In this document: positions 50,710-59,216 of the stretch, piece by piece
Numbering within the stretch: position 1 is the stretch's first letter
How the letters are laid out: each line of letters starts with the position of its first letter
Source of the DNA: Nocardia exalbida NBRC 100660
Lineage (GTDB): Bacteria > Actinomycetota > Actinomycetes > Mycobacteriales > Mycobacteriaceae
Direction: 5' to 3'
DNA: 64,000 nt
Assembly: GCF_000308575.1 (NCBI RefSeq)
Contig: NZ_BAFZ01000165.1
Location: forward strand, 62,001-126,000
Notes under the pieces: model-generated
Seen by the model: only the letters and a program-made list of their open reading frames with translations
Told to the model about the DNA's origin: nothing
The model's database searches: none
Program-made: the position numbers and the translations under genes

Positions 50710-51047
50710 GACGCGGCCCGCGAGGGGGATCCGGCGTGCGAGACAACATGGGCATCCAGAATCTGCGAGACCATGACGGCACCAGCCTTCGGATTGCTCT
50801 ACATTTGCGTGAATCTGTCGCCCTGGGAAACGCGACACATCGATGGGGCATCGGGCAGCGTCGACGCAGCGACGACATGGTCAGCACTACCCGGGGCCGC
50901 TGCCGTTCACACACCCCGTCGACCTCAACAGCGAACCCTCAGCACACGCTGCGACCGCGCTGTACGACCAGCCGCCGGTTTGCCCCGGTACTCCATCGGG
51001 CAGGCGGCCCGCGCCGTGTTCCGGGCCACCGCGCCGACCCGACTACG
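50710..51047. other. Gap upstream of the DUF2218 and PPOX genes
   Basis: About 340 bp of divergent upstream region with no family-like frame. It must contain promoters for the DUF2218-hydrolase pair and, at its right end, the leaderless PPOX promoter. Confidence 0.45.
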
Positions 51048-51053
51048 TAGACT
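51048..51053 (+). promoter_or_regulatory. -10 element of a leaderless PPOX transcript
   Basis: TAGACT is followed by six bases and then GTG 51060, the same geometry as at the SLATT gene. No Shine-Dalgarno precedes the start. Confidence 0.5.
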
Positions 51054-51059
51054 TCCGGC

Positions 51060-51503
51060 GTGACCGATCTCGCGGACTTCGCCCGGCTGATCACCGGCGA
51101 CCACGGACTCTGTGTCGTCTCCACCCTGCGAGCCGACCGCACGGTTCAATCGTCCGTGGTCAACGCCGGTGTTTTGCGACACCCGGCGACCGGTGCGGAC
51201 GTGGTGGGCATGGTGGTGCGCGGCGACGCCCGCAAATTGGACAATCTGCGTGCCCGGCCGCGTGCCACGGTCGTGGTTCGCGTCGGTTGGGAATGGTCCG
51301 CTGTCGAGGGGTCGGTGTGGATCGCCGGTCCCGACGACCCGGCCCCCGACGTCGATGCCGAGCGGTTGCGGCTTCTGCTGCGTGAGGTGTTCACCGCGGC
51401 CGGTGGCGTGCACGAGGATTGGGACGAGTACGACAGAGTGATGGCCGCAGAGCGCCGGGCAGTGGTCATGGTCCTGCCGGACCGGGTCTACGGCAACGGC
51501 TGA
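51060..51503 (+). CDS. PPOX-class (F420-type) oxidoreductase
   Basis: The 147-residue protein is a split-barrel flavin/F420-binding domain: DHGLCVVSTLRADRTVQSSV, GDARKLDNLRARPRATVVVR and WSAVEGSVWIAGPDDP match the PPOX family. It may reduce small enones with F420H2 or bind FMN or heme. It is monocistronic on the plus strand and converges on the small 51532-51759 gene. GTG 51060 is chosen from the -10 spacing. Confidence 0.87.
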   Translation: MTDLADFARLITGDHGLCVVSTLRADRTVQSSVVNAGVLRHPATGADVVGMVVRGDARKLDNLRARPRATVVVRVGWEWSAVEGSVWIAGPDDPAPDVDAERLRLLLREVFTAAGGVHEDWDEYDRVMAAERRAVVMVLPDRVYGNG

Positions 51504-51531
51504 TTATTACTCGCGCAGTCTCGGCGGGACG

Positions 51532-51759
51532 CTACGCGTGGGGCGCGACGTCCAAGACGTACTCGAGGTCCCTGATTTCGTCGGCGATCTGCGGTGAGCA
51601 GGAGATGACGACGCGATCCGCGCCGCAGAGCTCGACGACCTCGGCGTCGTCGGTTCGCAGCCAGTCGAGAAACTTCCCACGCACACCTCTCGGTGTCGCA
51701 CTCTCGCCGCGCAGGGAGGGGTCGAGGCGGACGAGGTAGGTGCGGTGTAGCACCGGCAT
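51532..51759 (-). CDS. Small uncharacterised protein, 75 aa
   Basis: The frame MPVLHRTYLVRLDPSLRGES continues through LDWLRTDDAEVVELCGADRV to DLEYVLDVAPHA. It has alternating beta-like and charged segments and one cysteine. ATG 51759 has GGAG six bases upstream, and the longer frame above it is unrelated. I recognise no family. It converges with the PPOX gene. Confidence 0.6.
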   Translation of the reverse strand: MPVLHRTYLVRLDPSLRGESATPRGVRGKFLDWLRTDDAEVVELCGADRVVISCSPQIADEIRDLEYVLDVAPHA

Positions 51760-52204
51760 GGCGCTCTCCTTCGATCGTCCGGGCGGTAGCCGAGGTGCGG
51801 CGCTTCGCGCCGCGTTCGGGTGCTCGTGCACGTGCGATGGTCGCTGTGCGAGCGTCATACCCGGCTTGGGCGACCGCACGCGATATCGAGGGATATTCGC
51901 GGCGGAATTCGCCGGGGTCGAATCAGAGCAGGACAGCGGCTTGCGGTTCCGCTCACCGGTGCGGGTCCGCGGCGCGCAAGGGTGGTGGCCAGGCATGCGA
52001 CGAGTGCCGGTGGCTGCGCAGGATCCGCAGAGGCGTCCGGCGAACTCCGGTCTGTTGAGGCGGTTCACCGGTTCCGGGACGGGTAGTTCGGTATCAACCG
52101 CAATCCTCGAGATCGGCGCCCGGCCACCACGGTCGGGTTCCGTCGGGGCGGTTGCTGTCGGCAGCGGTATGTGGGTTGTGTTCACATGGCGAGGACGACG
52201 GATC
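51760..52204. other. Gap upstream of the beta-trefoil gene
   Basis: About 445 bp lack a credible gene; the plus frame in phase with the beta-trefoil gene continues upstream but its translation is low-complexity, rich in Arg and Ser. It separates two divergently transcribed small genes. Confidence 0.4.
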
Positions 52205-52639
52205 ATGGCTGAGTTGAGCGAGGGTGTGTATCGGATCGTCAACGTCGGCACGGGTTATGTGCTGGCGCTCGACAGCGCTGACCAGGTCACGGTAGTGGGG
52301 GAGGTAAGTGTGGAGGATGGCTGGCAGCACTGGCTGTTGTCGAGCGCGCCGGAGTTCGGCGGAGGGATCTGGTACATCACCAACGGGCGCACCGGGACCC
52401 GGCTGGGCCTCGGTGACGGTCTGGTGTCGGAGGGGGTTCATGTCGAATGCAGCGGGACGCCGATGGGATGGCAGATCAGCACCGATGAAGTCCATCCCGC
52501 CTGCTACCGCATCGCCGTTTGGCCCGCCGCCGAGTTCGTTCTGGCTCTGCCGGGCCTCGAGATCGGCACCGAGCAGATCGGGTTGACGCGCTACGCGGCC
52601 ACCAGCGATATCCAGCAGTGGCGGTTCCATCGCCCGTGA
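52205..52639 (+). CDS. Beta-trefoil (ricin-B-like) domain protein
   Basis: The 144-residue protein has three repeating units: GVYRIVNVGTGYVLALDSAD, WYITNGRTGTRLGLGD and CYRIAVWPAAEFVLALP. The last ends QWRFHRP. The Q-x-W and LAL spacing recalls ricin-type beta-trefoil lectins or fascin-like folds. There is no signal peptide, so it would be cytosolic. Sugar binding is uncertain, because key lectin residues are not confirmed. ATG 52205 is used; GTG 52170 is an alternative start. Confidence 0.65.
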   Translation: MAELSEGVYRIVNVGTGYVLALDSADQVTVVGEVSVEDGWQHWLLSSAPEFGGGIWYITNGRTGTRLGLGDGLVSEGVHVECSGTPMGWQISTDEVHPACYRIAVWPAAEFVLALPGLEIGTEQIGLTRYAATSDIQQWRFHRP

Positions 52640-52669
52640 ACAGGTCCGATATACGGACGGTCCGCGTCG

Positions 52670-53272
52670 CTATGGCTCGACCGGGCGGTGCTGTTCGATG
52701 AGCATTCGCGCCATGAGCGCGGCGCGGCGGGCGGCCAGCAGATCTCCCTCGGCGGCGGAGATGATCGAGCCCTTCATGAGGATGTGCCAGGACCGGGCGA
52801 AATCGTCGGGGTCACACAATCCCGCCGCCTCGGCCCGGCCGCGCACGATGGCCCGGATATTGTCCAGGTATCCGATGCTGGCCTGCCCGGCCGGATGCGC
52901 GGCGCCCAGCTCCAGCAGCACGTTGATGAACGAGCAGCCGTCGAAATCCTCGCGCTTCTGGAACCAGTCGTGGAAAACGTCGAAAATCGCCAGCAACTGT
53001 TCTTCGGGTGTGTTGCCACGCGCACGAGACTGGGTTTCGACCAGGCCGAGCGTCCACAGCTGCTCGCGCCGCTGCAACACGGCGAGCACGAGATCGTCCT
53101 TGGACGGAAAATGCCTGTACAGCGTTGCCTTGGCCACACCGGACAGCGCGATCACTTCGTCGGTGCCCACCGCTCGGATACCGCGACGCGTGAACAACGC
53201 GTAGGCGGTGCTGAGGATTCGCTCGCGCGCGGGCGCGGCGGGTGCGACGTGTGAAAGGTTCGGCGTTTCCAT
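52670..53272 (-). CDS. TetR-family transcriptional regulator with twin operators
   Basis: The 200-residue protein has the TetR helix-turn-helix: RERILSTAYALFTRRGIRAV, then DEVIALSGVAKATLYRHFPS. A C-terminal domain of the TetR_C type follows, with FEDGCS-like FDGCSFINVLLELG. ATG 53272 is adjacent to GGGAG. The 130-bp gap to the divergent STAS gene contains two similar 14-bp palindromes, so this regulator probably represses itself and possibly the STAS gene. Confidence 0.88.
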   Translation of the reverse strand: METPNLSHVAPAAPARERILSTAYALFTRRGIRAVGTDEVIALSGVAKATLYRHFPSKDDLVLAVLQRREQLWTLGLVETQSRARGNTPEEQLLAIFDVFHDWFQKREDFDGCSFINVLLELGAAHPAGQASIGYLDNIRAIVRGRAEAAGLCDPDDFARSWHILMKGSIISAAEGDLLAARRAALMARMLIEQHRPVEP

Positions 53273-53296
53273 CTCCCTGTCACCATAGCGCTGTAC

Positions 53297-53338
53297 AGAC
53301 CGGCCTGTCTCTGTTAGTAAAGAAAGACAGGTCTGTCT
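53297..53338. promoter_or_regulatory. Two TetR operator sites
   Basis: AGACCGGCCTGTCT (53297-53310) and AGACAGGTCTGTCT (53325-53338) share the half-site AGAC/TGTCT and are 28 bp centre to centre. The second is a nearly perfect palindrome extended by flanking A and T. Confidence 0.65.
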
Positions 53339-53402
53339 TGAGGATGCAGGGTGGGCCCGACTTTCGAGCGCCCTAGGCGCGAAACGAATCGAGTGTGCCC
53401 AT

Positions 53403-53855
53403 ATGAGCACAGCACTGCACGGTCTCAGCAATCCCACCCGACAACCGGCCGATGAACCGGAAGACACTCTCCCCGGCCTGAACGCGACCGTCGAACGTCG
53501 GGGCAACGCGGCCATCGTCCATGTTCACGGCGAGGTCGACGCCTACACTCTCCCGACGTGGCGCAGACTGCTGCGGGAGGTTGTCACAGCAACCGCGGCG
53601 CCGGGCCCCATCGTGATCGACACCGGCGGCCTCGGCTTCATGGCCTGCCGTTCCATGCTGGCCTTGGCCGAGGAGGCCGAGGCATGCGGGCTCCGGGATA
53701 TTCGGCTGTGCGTGGTCGGCAGCCCATTGGTGGTGACCCGCATCGTGGCCCTCCTCGACCTCGACGTTCTCCAGCCCATCTACGCCTGCGTCGAGGACGC
53801 CCTGGCCGGCTCCGTGCCGAGCGGGGGCTCCTTGGGAGGCCGGGTCGCGGGATAG
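53403..53855 (+). CDS. STAS-domain anti-sigma factor antagonist
   Basis: The 150-residue protein carries a STAS domain: AIVHVHGEVDAYTLPTWRRL, then IVIDTGGLGFMACRSMLALA and LRLCVVGSP-like RLCVVGSPLVVTRI. In SpoIIAA/RsbV proteins the phosphorylatable serine is in a DxSxLxFxxxxG motif. Here the region reads DTGGLGFMACRS, so the usual serine is glycine and regulation by phosphorylation is doubtful. ATG 53403 has no strong ribosome site. A strong hairpin lies just after the stop. Confidence 0.82.
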   Translation: MSTALHGLSNPTRQPADEPEDTLPGLNATVERRGNAAIVHVHGEVDAYTLPTWRRLLREVVTATAAPGPIVIDTGGLGFMACRSMLALAEEAEACGLRDIRLCVVGSPLVVTRIVALLDLDVLQPIYACVEDALAGSVPSGGSLGGRVAG

Positions 53856-53872
53856 CGCGGGAGCCGGATCAT

Positions 53873-53911
53873 GCTGAGTCCCGGCGGGCCGATGGCCCGC
53901 CGGGACTCAGC
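53873..53911 (+). terminator. Strong 18-bp perfect hairpin terminator
   Basis: GCTGAGTCCCGGCGGGCC (53873-53890) and GGCCCGCCGGGACTCAGC (53894-53911) pair perfectly around GAT. It lies 17 bp past the STAS stop and lacks a T-run, as in other actinobacterial terminators. Confidence 0.8.
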
Positions 53912-54025
53912 GCGATAGGGGCCGATAGCTACGAGGCGTCGACGCCGCTAGACCCCGTCCCGGCCCGGCGGTGACGGATCGAGGCTTGACAGGCGACGTG
54001 TCAGCAATCACACTTTGCGAGGAAA

Positions 54026-54048
54026 GTTGACATGACTGTCACGTCATC
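54026..54048. promoter_or_regulatory. 23-bp operator overlapping the cyclase start (copy 1)
   Basis: Left arm GTTGACaTGAC and right arm GTCAcGTCATC surround a central T. It differs from the copy at 62590 in only two positions of 23. The start codon of the cyclase gene lies inside the site, so binding would block initiation. A TTGACA -35-like element lies at 53986-53991. Confidence 0.75.
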
Positions 54049-54994
54049 ATCAGTGAGTCAGGAGGCACCGGTGCCTGCAGTTCCCGATATGCGCGCGCTC
54101 GGGCGAGAAGTGAGCAACTGGGGTCGCTGGGGAAGCGACGACGAGCGGGGGACCACGAATCTCATCACGCCCGATCGCGTGGTGGCCGCGGCCGGATTGA
54201 TCCGGTCGGGCCAGGTCTTCCACCTGGGTATTCCACTCGACTCGGACGGCCCGCAACCGGGGGGAGCGCGGATCAACCCGATCCGGCTGATGTCGGAGAA
54301 CGGGCAGGAACAGGTACTGCCGGGCGGGTTCAAGTGGGCCGACGATTACGTGTTCATGCCCCTGCAGGCAGGTTCGCAGTACGACTCGCTCGCTCACGTG
54401 CATTACGACGACCAGCTCTACAACGGCCACTCCGGCTCCGGTGTCACGGTCAAGGGCGCGGACAAATGCGGCATCCACACCCAGGCGGCGGGCATCGCCG
54501 GGCGCGGCGTCCTGCTCGACGTGGCGCGGGTGCGCGGCGTGGACTGGCTCGAGGCGGGCACCGCGATCGGCCCCGATGAGCTGGCCGCGGTCGCCGACGC
54601 CCAAGGGGTCACGGTCGGCTCGGGTGACATCCTGCTGATCAGGACCGGATGGCGGAAGAAGTTCCTCGCCGATCGCGATGCCGCCACGTTCATGGCAGGG
54701 GAGCCGGGTCTGAGCCTGAGCTGCGCCACTTGGCTGCGCGAGCGTGACGTCGCGGTGGTCGGCTCGGACAACTGGGCGGTCGAAGTGATGCCGGGTGAGA
54801 ACCCCGGCGGCGCGTTCGAACTGCACATGGTCCTGATCCGGGATATGGGACTGACGCTGGCGGAGATGCTCGATTTCGAGGATCTCGCCGAGGCCTGTGC
54901 CGCGGACGGCCACTACGACTTCTTCTACGCCGGGCCGCCGTTGCAGTTCACCCGAGGCGTCGGATCACCGATCAACCCGCTCGCGATCAAATGA
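54032..54994 (+). CDS. Cyclase-family (PF04199, kynurenine-formamidase/isatin-hydrolase-like) hydrolase
   Basis: The 320-residue protein is a metal-dependent cyclase-family hydrolase. It has WGSDDERGTTNLITPDRVVA, FHLGIPLDSDGPQ, then the region where most members read HxGTHxD, here QAGSQYDSLAHVHYDD, and later VVGSDNWAVEVMPG with HMVLIRD. The substitution at the first metal ligand is shared with some actinobacterial subfamilies but may alter activity. ATG 54032 follows AGGAAAG and lies within the operator. It is the first gene of an operon with the CoA ligase; it may open a ring or hydrolyse an amide. Confidence 0.85.
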   Translation: MTVTSSSVSQEAPVPAVPDMRALGREVSNWGRWGSDDERGTTNLITPDRVVAAAGLIRSGQVFHLGIPLDSDGPQPGGARINPIRLMSENGQEQVLPGGFKWADDYVFMPLQAGSQYDSLAHVHYDDQLYNGHSGSGVTVKGADKCGIHTQAAGIAGRGVLLDVARVRGVDWLEAGTAIGPDELAAVADAQGVTVGSGDILLIRTGWRKKFLADRDAATFMAGEPGLSLSCATWLRERDVAVVGSDNWAVEVMPGENPGGAFELHMVLIRDMGLTLAEMLDFEDLAEACAADGHYDFFYAGPPLQFTRGVGSPINPLAIK

Positions 54995-55045
54995 GGCAAG
55001 TGATGGCTGTCGTGTGGACGCCCGGATCGGCAAAAGGTGATGTGA

Positions 55046-56575
55046 ATGTTGGTCGGTGACATCATCGAGTACGGCGCGCGCAAGCATCCGGACCGGATCG
55101 CGCTTCGATTCGAGGACGAGCAGATCGGTTACCGGCAGTTGTGCGATCGCAGCCGCCGCCTGGCGAACGCTCTGCTGCGAGTCGCCGCGCCGGGGGACCG
55201 GGTGGCGATCCTCTCCGGCAACTGCACGGAGTATTTCGACTGCTATTACGGCGTGCCCATGGCCGGGATGGTGTTGACGATCCTCAACTACCGGTCGCAC
55301 CCGGAGCAGGTGGCCGCACTGCTGGAGCATTCCGGCGCGGGCGTGTTGATCGTCGCCGCGGAGTTCGCCGATGTGGTCGAGCGGATTCGCGATCGCATAC
55401 CCACCGTGCACACCGTGGTCTCCATCGGCGCGGCCGATGGTCTCCAGGAATGGGACGAATTCGTCGGTGCCGCAGACGCTTCGGTTCCGGCGGTGCGGCC
55501 GGAAGCGGACGATACCGCCTGGCTGGTGTACACGAGCGGGACGACCGGAACCCCCAAGGGGGTGATGATCAGTCATCGCAACTTGCTCGCCGGAATCACC
55601 TCCTCCGCGTTGCACTGGGAGCTGCCGGAAGACACGGTGTTCCTGTTCTGCTTCCCGCTGTGCCACGTCGGCGGTTATGTCACGGTGCTCAACCATCTGC
55701 TCGGCGCGACCGTCGGGTTCCTGCGCGCCTACGACAACGCCACCTTCCTGCGGCTGGTCGGCGAATGGCAGGTCACCCAGACAGGTCTGGCCCCGACGAT
55801 GATCAGCTTCCTGCTCCGGGATCCGCAACTGGAGACCCACGCGCTGAAATCGTTGCAGGCCATCGGCTACGGCTCCGCGCCGATTCCGGCGGCTGTGCTG
55901 CGGGAAGGGTTGGAGCGTTTCGGCTGCGACTTCTACCAGGGCATGGGAATGACCGAACTGTCCGGCAATATCCTGCACTTGGACTTCGCGGCGCATCGCC
56001 GCGCGGCCGCGGGCGAGACCGGACTGCTCGCGTCGGCGGGTAAGCCCATGCGGCTGGCGGATCTGCGCATCGTGGACGACGACTTCGACGATGTTCCCGC
56101 CGGGGTGGTGGGGGAGATGGTCGTCCGCGGCGATCAGGTGAGCGCCGGCTACTGGAACGATCCGGACGCGACCGCGGATGCCTTCACCGACGGCTGGTTC
56201 CACACCGGTGATCTGGTGCGGCAGGACGACGAGGGCTTCGTCTACATCGTGGACCGGAAGAAGGACCTCATCATCAGCGGCGGCGAGAACGTCGCTTCGC
56301 TGATGGTCGAGCAGGCGCTGTACCGCAATCCCGCCGTCGCGGAAGCGGCCGCCATCGGTGTTCGTGACGACACCTGGGGCGAGGTGGTCTGCGCGGTCGT
56401 GGTGCTGCGCGACGGCGCCGTCGCGGACGCATCGGACATCGTCGCGAGCTGCCGGGAGCACCTGGGCGGCTTCCAGGTGCCACGCCGCGTCGAATTCGTG
56501 GAAGCCCTGCCGAAGAATGTGACCGGCAAGATCCTCAAACGCGAACTGCGCGAGCGTTTCTCGAAAGCAAGGTGA
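55046..56575 (+). CDS. Acyl-CoA ligase (AMP-dependent synthetase, FadD-like)
   Basis: The 509-residue enzyme activates a carboxylic acid as its CoA thioester through an acyl-AMP. The P-loop-like motif is WLVYTSGTTGTPKG near residue 157. It has YQGMGMTELSG near 300, DGWFHTGDLV near 390, RKKDLIISGGENV near 415 and a C-terminal lysine in NVTGKILKRELRE. Substrate is not predictable. It follows the cyclase gene by about 50 bp with a weak AAAAGG ribosome site, and a strong hairpin terminates the operon. Confidence 0.92.
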   Translation: MLVGDIIEYGARKHPDRIALRFEDEQIGYRQLCDRSRRLANALLRVAAPGDRVAILSGNCTEYFDCYYGVPMAGMVLTILNYRSHPEQVAALLEHSGAGVLIVAAEFADVVERIRDRIPTVHTVVSIGAADGLQEWDEFVGAADASVPAVRPEADDTAWLVYTSGTTGTPKGVMISHRNLLAGITSSALHWELPEDTVFLFCFPLCHVGGYVTVLNHLLGATVGFLRAYDNATFLRLVGEWQVTQTGLAPTMISFLLRDPQLETHALKSLQAIGYGSAPIPAAVLREGLERFGCDFYQGMGMTELSGNILHLDFAAHRRAAAGETGLLASAGKPMRLADLRIVDDDFDDVPAGVVGEMVVRGDQVSAGYWNDPDATADAFTDGWFHTGDLVRQDDEGFVYIVDRKKDLIISGGENVASLMVEQALYRNPAVAEAAAIGVRDDTWGEVVCAVVVLRDGAVADASDIVASCREHLGGFQVPRRVEFVEALPKNVTGKILKRELRERFSKAR

Positions 56576-56605
56576 CTCGCGGGCGCGATGAATGCGCCAC
56601 CGACG

Positions 56606-56641
56606 CGACCCGGCCACGACTGCGAAGTCGTGGCCGGGTCG
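56606..56641. terminator. Strong bidirectional 16-bp hairpin terminator
   Basis: CGACCCGGCCACGACT (56606-56621) pairs perfectly with AGTCGTGGCCGGGTCG (56626-56641) around GCGA. It lies between the convergent ligase and kinase-like genes and probably ends both transcripts. Confidence 0.8.
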
Positions 56642-56673
56642 TGGTGTCGTGGCGGTTGGATGATGGAGCGCAG

Positions 56674-58035
56674 TCAACCGAGGTGTTTCGGATTCGCCAC
56701 CCGCAGGCGCGACAGCACGGCGGCCGAGACCGTCCGGCGGACTTCGTCGTCCGCGTACGCCAGTGCGCCCGCGCGCAGTTTCTCGGCCAGTTCCCGCTCG
56801 GACGAGCAGTGCAGCGCGTCCAGCAGTTCGGCCACTCGGGCCTCGGTACCCGCCTCTTGGAGTTCACGTCCGCAAATTCGTAGCAGCGACATGCAGATTC
56901 GCAGCAGATAGCGCTGCCGCTCTCGGTCTTCGGTCAGGGCCGGGGCGATGTCCTCGGCCAACGTCCCGGCCACGAGATCGAGTATCTCGGCGACGCCGGG
57001 GCGGTCGTGCAGGGTGGACCGGGTGGGCTGCGGCGGGGTGACGGATGCGGTCGTGTCGAGGAGATCGAGCGCATCGAGGAGGTCGTATTCGGATTCGCAG
57101 ACCCGCCGTCCGATCGCCGCCAGCTCGAGTGATCGCTCCGCGCCGCCGAGGTGACGCTCCGCTTGGAACCTGCTCAGGATCAACCACTTCAGCGTTCCGA
57201 AGACTTCCCACCAACGCAGTTCGGTCCGCGCCGGACGGTCGCCGGTGGCGCGCTGGTATCCGTCGAGTAGCTGTTCGCGGGTGCCGAGGCCGCCGACCGG
57301 CGCAGGCGCACCGAAGCGCCAGGCGCGGACGCAGAGCCAGCCGAGGTCCTCGATCGGGTTGCCGAGGTGGGCGAGTTCCCAGTCGAGGACACCGCGGATA
57401 CCGCTGGGGTCGATCAGCAGGTTGCCGAGCCGGAAGTCGCCGTGCACCAGGCGGGCCGCCCGGCTCGGCGGGCGATGTTCGCGCAGCCACCGCAGGCCCG
57501 CTTCCACGGCCGGGCGGGGTTCGCGGAGGTCGAGATAGATGCGTTCGATGGCGTCCAACGGATCCGCGTCGTCGAGGTCGGTGAGCGAATCGAGGGGAGT
57601 GCGATGGATCAGACCGAGCACGTACCCGAAGTCTTCGGCGAGATGGGTTCGCGCCTCCGCGAATTCCGGGTCCCGCTGGATCTTCCGGGGTAGCGACTCG
57701 CCGTCGATCAGATTCATCAACAGATACGGAGCGTCGATGCCCGGCGCGGTGTCGTCACAGGCGAGGACTTCGGGTACCGGGACTCCTGCCGCCGCCGCGG
57801 CCCGCAGGCAGGCCGCCTCGGCGCGCATCCGGCCGATATCGCCGTGCCCGGGTGGATCGCGGCGCAACACGGCCGCGAGCTGTTTCCCGGTGCGGTCGGT
57901 GGCTGCGACCGCGTACACCTCGCGGCTCGCGCCGCCGGTGAGTCTGCGCATCTCGGCGGCGACGAGCGCGGTGCCGGTGGCCTCGCTCAGGACCGCGCGG
58001 ACGCCGTCGGCGAGCGTCGGCGGCGGGATGGTCAC
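56674..58035 (-). CDS. Fusion: ACAD10/APH-like phosphotransferase + DUF6285 domain
   Basis: The 453-residue protein has two parts. Residues ~1-330 are an aminoglycoside-phosphotransferase-like kinase: RRLTGGASREVYAVA, then LVHGDFRLGNLLIDPSGIRG and DWELAHLGNP. These are the catalytic HGDxxxxN and the DxE metal sites. Residues ~345-453 resemble DUF6285: RPGVAEILDLVAGTLAEDI, then LLRICMSLLRICGRELQEAG. In other actinobacteria these are usually two adjacent genes next to an acyl-CoA dehydrogenase. Human ACAD10/11 kinases phosphorylate 4-hydroxyacyl-CoAs, so a similar role is possible. GTG 58035 overlaps the dehydrogenase stop by 4 bp. Confidence 0.88.
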   Translation of the reverse strand: MTIPPPTLADGVRAVLSEATGTALVAAEMRRLTGGASREVYAVAATDRTGKQLAAVLRRDPPGHGDIGRMRAEAACLRAAAAAGVPVPEVLACDDTAPGIDAPYLLMNLIDGESLPRKIQRDPEFAEARTHLAEDFGYVLGLIHRTPLDSLTDLDDADPLDAIERIYLDLREPRPAVEAGLRWLREHRPPSRAARLVHGDFRLGNLLIDPSGIRGVLDWELAHLGNPIEDLGWLCVRAWRFGAPAPVGGLGTREQLLDGYQRATGDRPARTELRWWEVFGTLKWLILSRFQAERHLGGAERSLELAAIGRRVCESEYDLLDALDLLDTTASVTPPQPTRSTLHDRPGVAEILDLVAGTLAEDIAPALTEDRERQRYLLRICMSLLRICGRELQEAGTEARVAELLDALHCSSERELAEKLRAGALAYADDEVRRTVSAAVLSRLRVANPKHLG

Positions 58036-59216
58036 AGCCACGGTGCGGCTCCGGGATCGCGCAGCAGCCGCCGCGCGGCCGACATGCGGTGGACCTCGTC
58101 GGGCCCGTCGTACACGCGAGCGTATCTGGCCTGCCGGTACATGCGTTCCAGCGGCGTATCGGCGGTCAGGCCGAGTGCGCCGTGCACCTGGATGGCGCGA
58201 TCGATGACGTCGTGCAGCATGCGGGCGCCCCAGAACTTCACCAGCCCGACCCGTACGCGGTAGTCGGCTCCGGCGTCCATCGCGCGCGCGGCGTCGAGGG
58301 TCATCAGCCGCGCGGCGTGGATCTGGGCGGCGGACTCGGCGATGTAGCGGTGGATCTCGCCCTTCTCCGCCAGCAACGACCCATGGGCGAAGCGGGTGTT
58401 CGCGCGGGCGCACATCAGCTCGTAGGCGCGCTGTGCCTGGCCCAGCCAGCGCATGCAGTGGAAGATCCGGCCCGCGCCGAGGCGGTCCTGCGCCACCACG
58501 AATCCCCTCCCGCGTTCTCCGAGCAGGTCGGCCGCGGGCACCCGGACATCGGTGAGCCGGACTTCGTAATGATCGCTGGGGTCGTGTCCCATCGTCGGGA
58601 TGGCGCGCACGATCTCGAAACCCGGTGTGTCGGTCGGCACGATGATCGCGCTGATGCGCTCGTGCCTGGGCGCGCTGTCGGGCTCGGTGCGCGCGAACAC
58701 GGTGCAGAACGCCGCCTGCTCGGCTGCCGTGGTGAACCACTTGTGCCCGTTGATGATCCAGCTGTCGCCGTCGAGTTCGGCCCGGGTTTCGATCAGGGTC
58801 GGGTCGGAACCAGCGACATCCGGTTCGGTCAGCCCGACCGAGGGCAGGATCTCCCCGGCCACCATCGGCCCGATCCACCGGCGGCGCTGCTCGTCGGTGC
58901 CGTGCCGGTGCAGCATGAGGGTGTCCTGCATGGACACCGAGCCGACGGCCAGCTGGCCGAATTCGGAACGGCCGATGATCTCGTTGAGATAGACGAAATC
59001 GAGGAACGGCAGGCCCCCGCCCCCGACCTCGGCCGGATGGCCCAGCGCCCAGAGACCGAGTTCCTTCGCCCGCTCGCGCAGCCCGGCCAGCACCGCCCGC
59101 GCGGTGTCGCCCTCCACGGCCAAGGTCGGCTCCTGGGGGATGACCTCGTCGTCGATGAACGTGCGCAGCCGCGAGGCCGTTTCGGCCACCCTGCCCGCGG
59201 GAAGGTCGTAGGTCAT
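58032..59216 (-). CDS. Acyl-CoA dehydrogenase
   Basis: The 394-residue flavoprotein has SVGLTEPDVAGSDPTLIETR and WIINGHKWFTTAAEQAAFCT, the FAD and substrate motifs. It also has IIVPTDTPGFEIVR and the C-terminal AIQVHGALGLTADTPLERMY and RYARVYDGPDEVHR. The HDP-type middle and ending fit long/branched or ACAD10/11-like enzymes. The catalytic base is not pinned down. ATG 59216 overlaps the NTF2-like stop by 4 bp, and its stop overlaps the kinase-like gene. It probably acts on the CoA ester made by the plus-strand ligase. Confidence 0.92.
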   Translation of the reverse strand: MTYDLPAGRVAETASRLRTFIDDEVIPQEPTLAVEGDTARAVLAGLRERAKELGLWALGHPAEVGGGGLPFLDFVYLNEIIGRSEFGQLAVGSVSMQDTLMLHRHGTDEQRRRWIGPMVAGEILPSVGLTEPDVAGSDPTLIETRAELDGDSWIINGHKWFTTAAEQAAFCTVFARTEPDSAPRHERISAIIVPTDTPGFEIVRAIPTMGHDPSDHYEVRLTDVRVPAADLLGERGRGFVVAQDRLGAGRIFHCMRWLGQAQRAYELMCARANTRFAHGSLLAEKGEIHRYIAESAAQIHAARLMTLDAARAMDAGADYRVRVGLVKFWGARMLHDVIDRAIQVHGALGLTADTPLERMYRQARYARVYDGPDEVHRMSAARRLLRDPGAAPWL

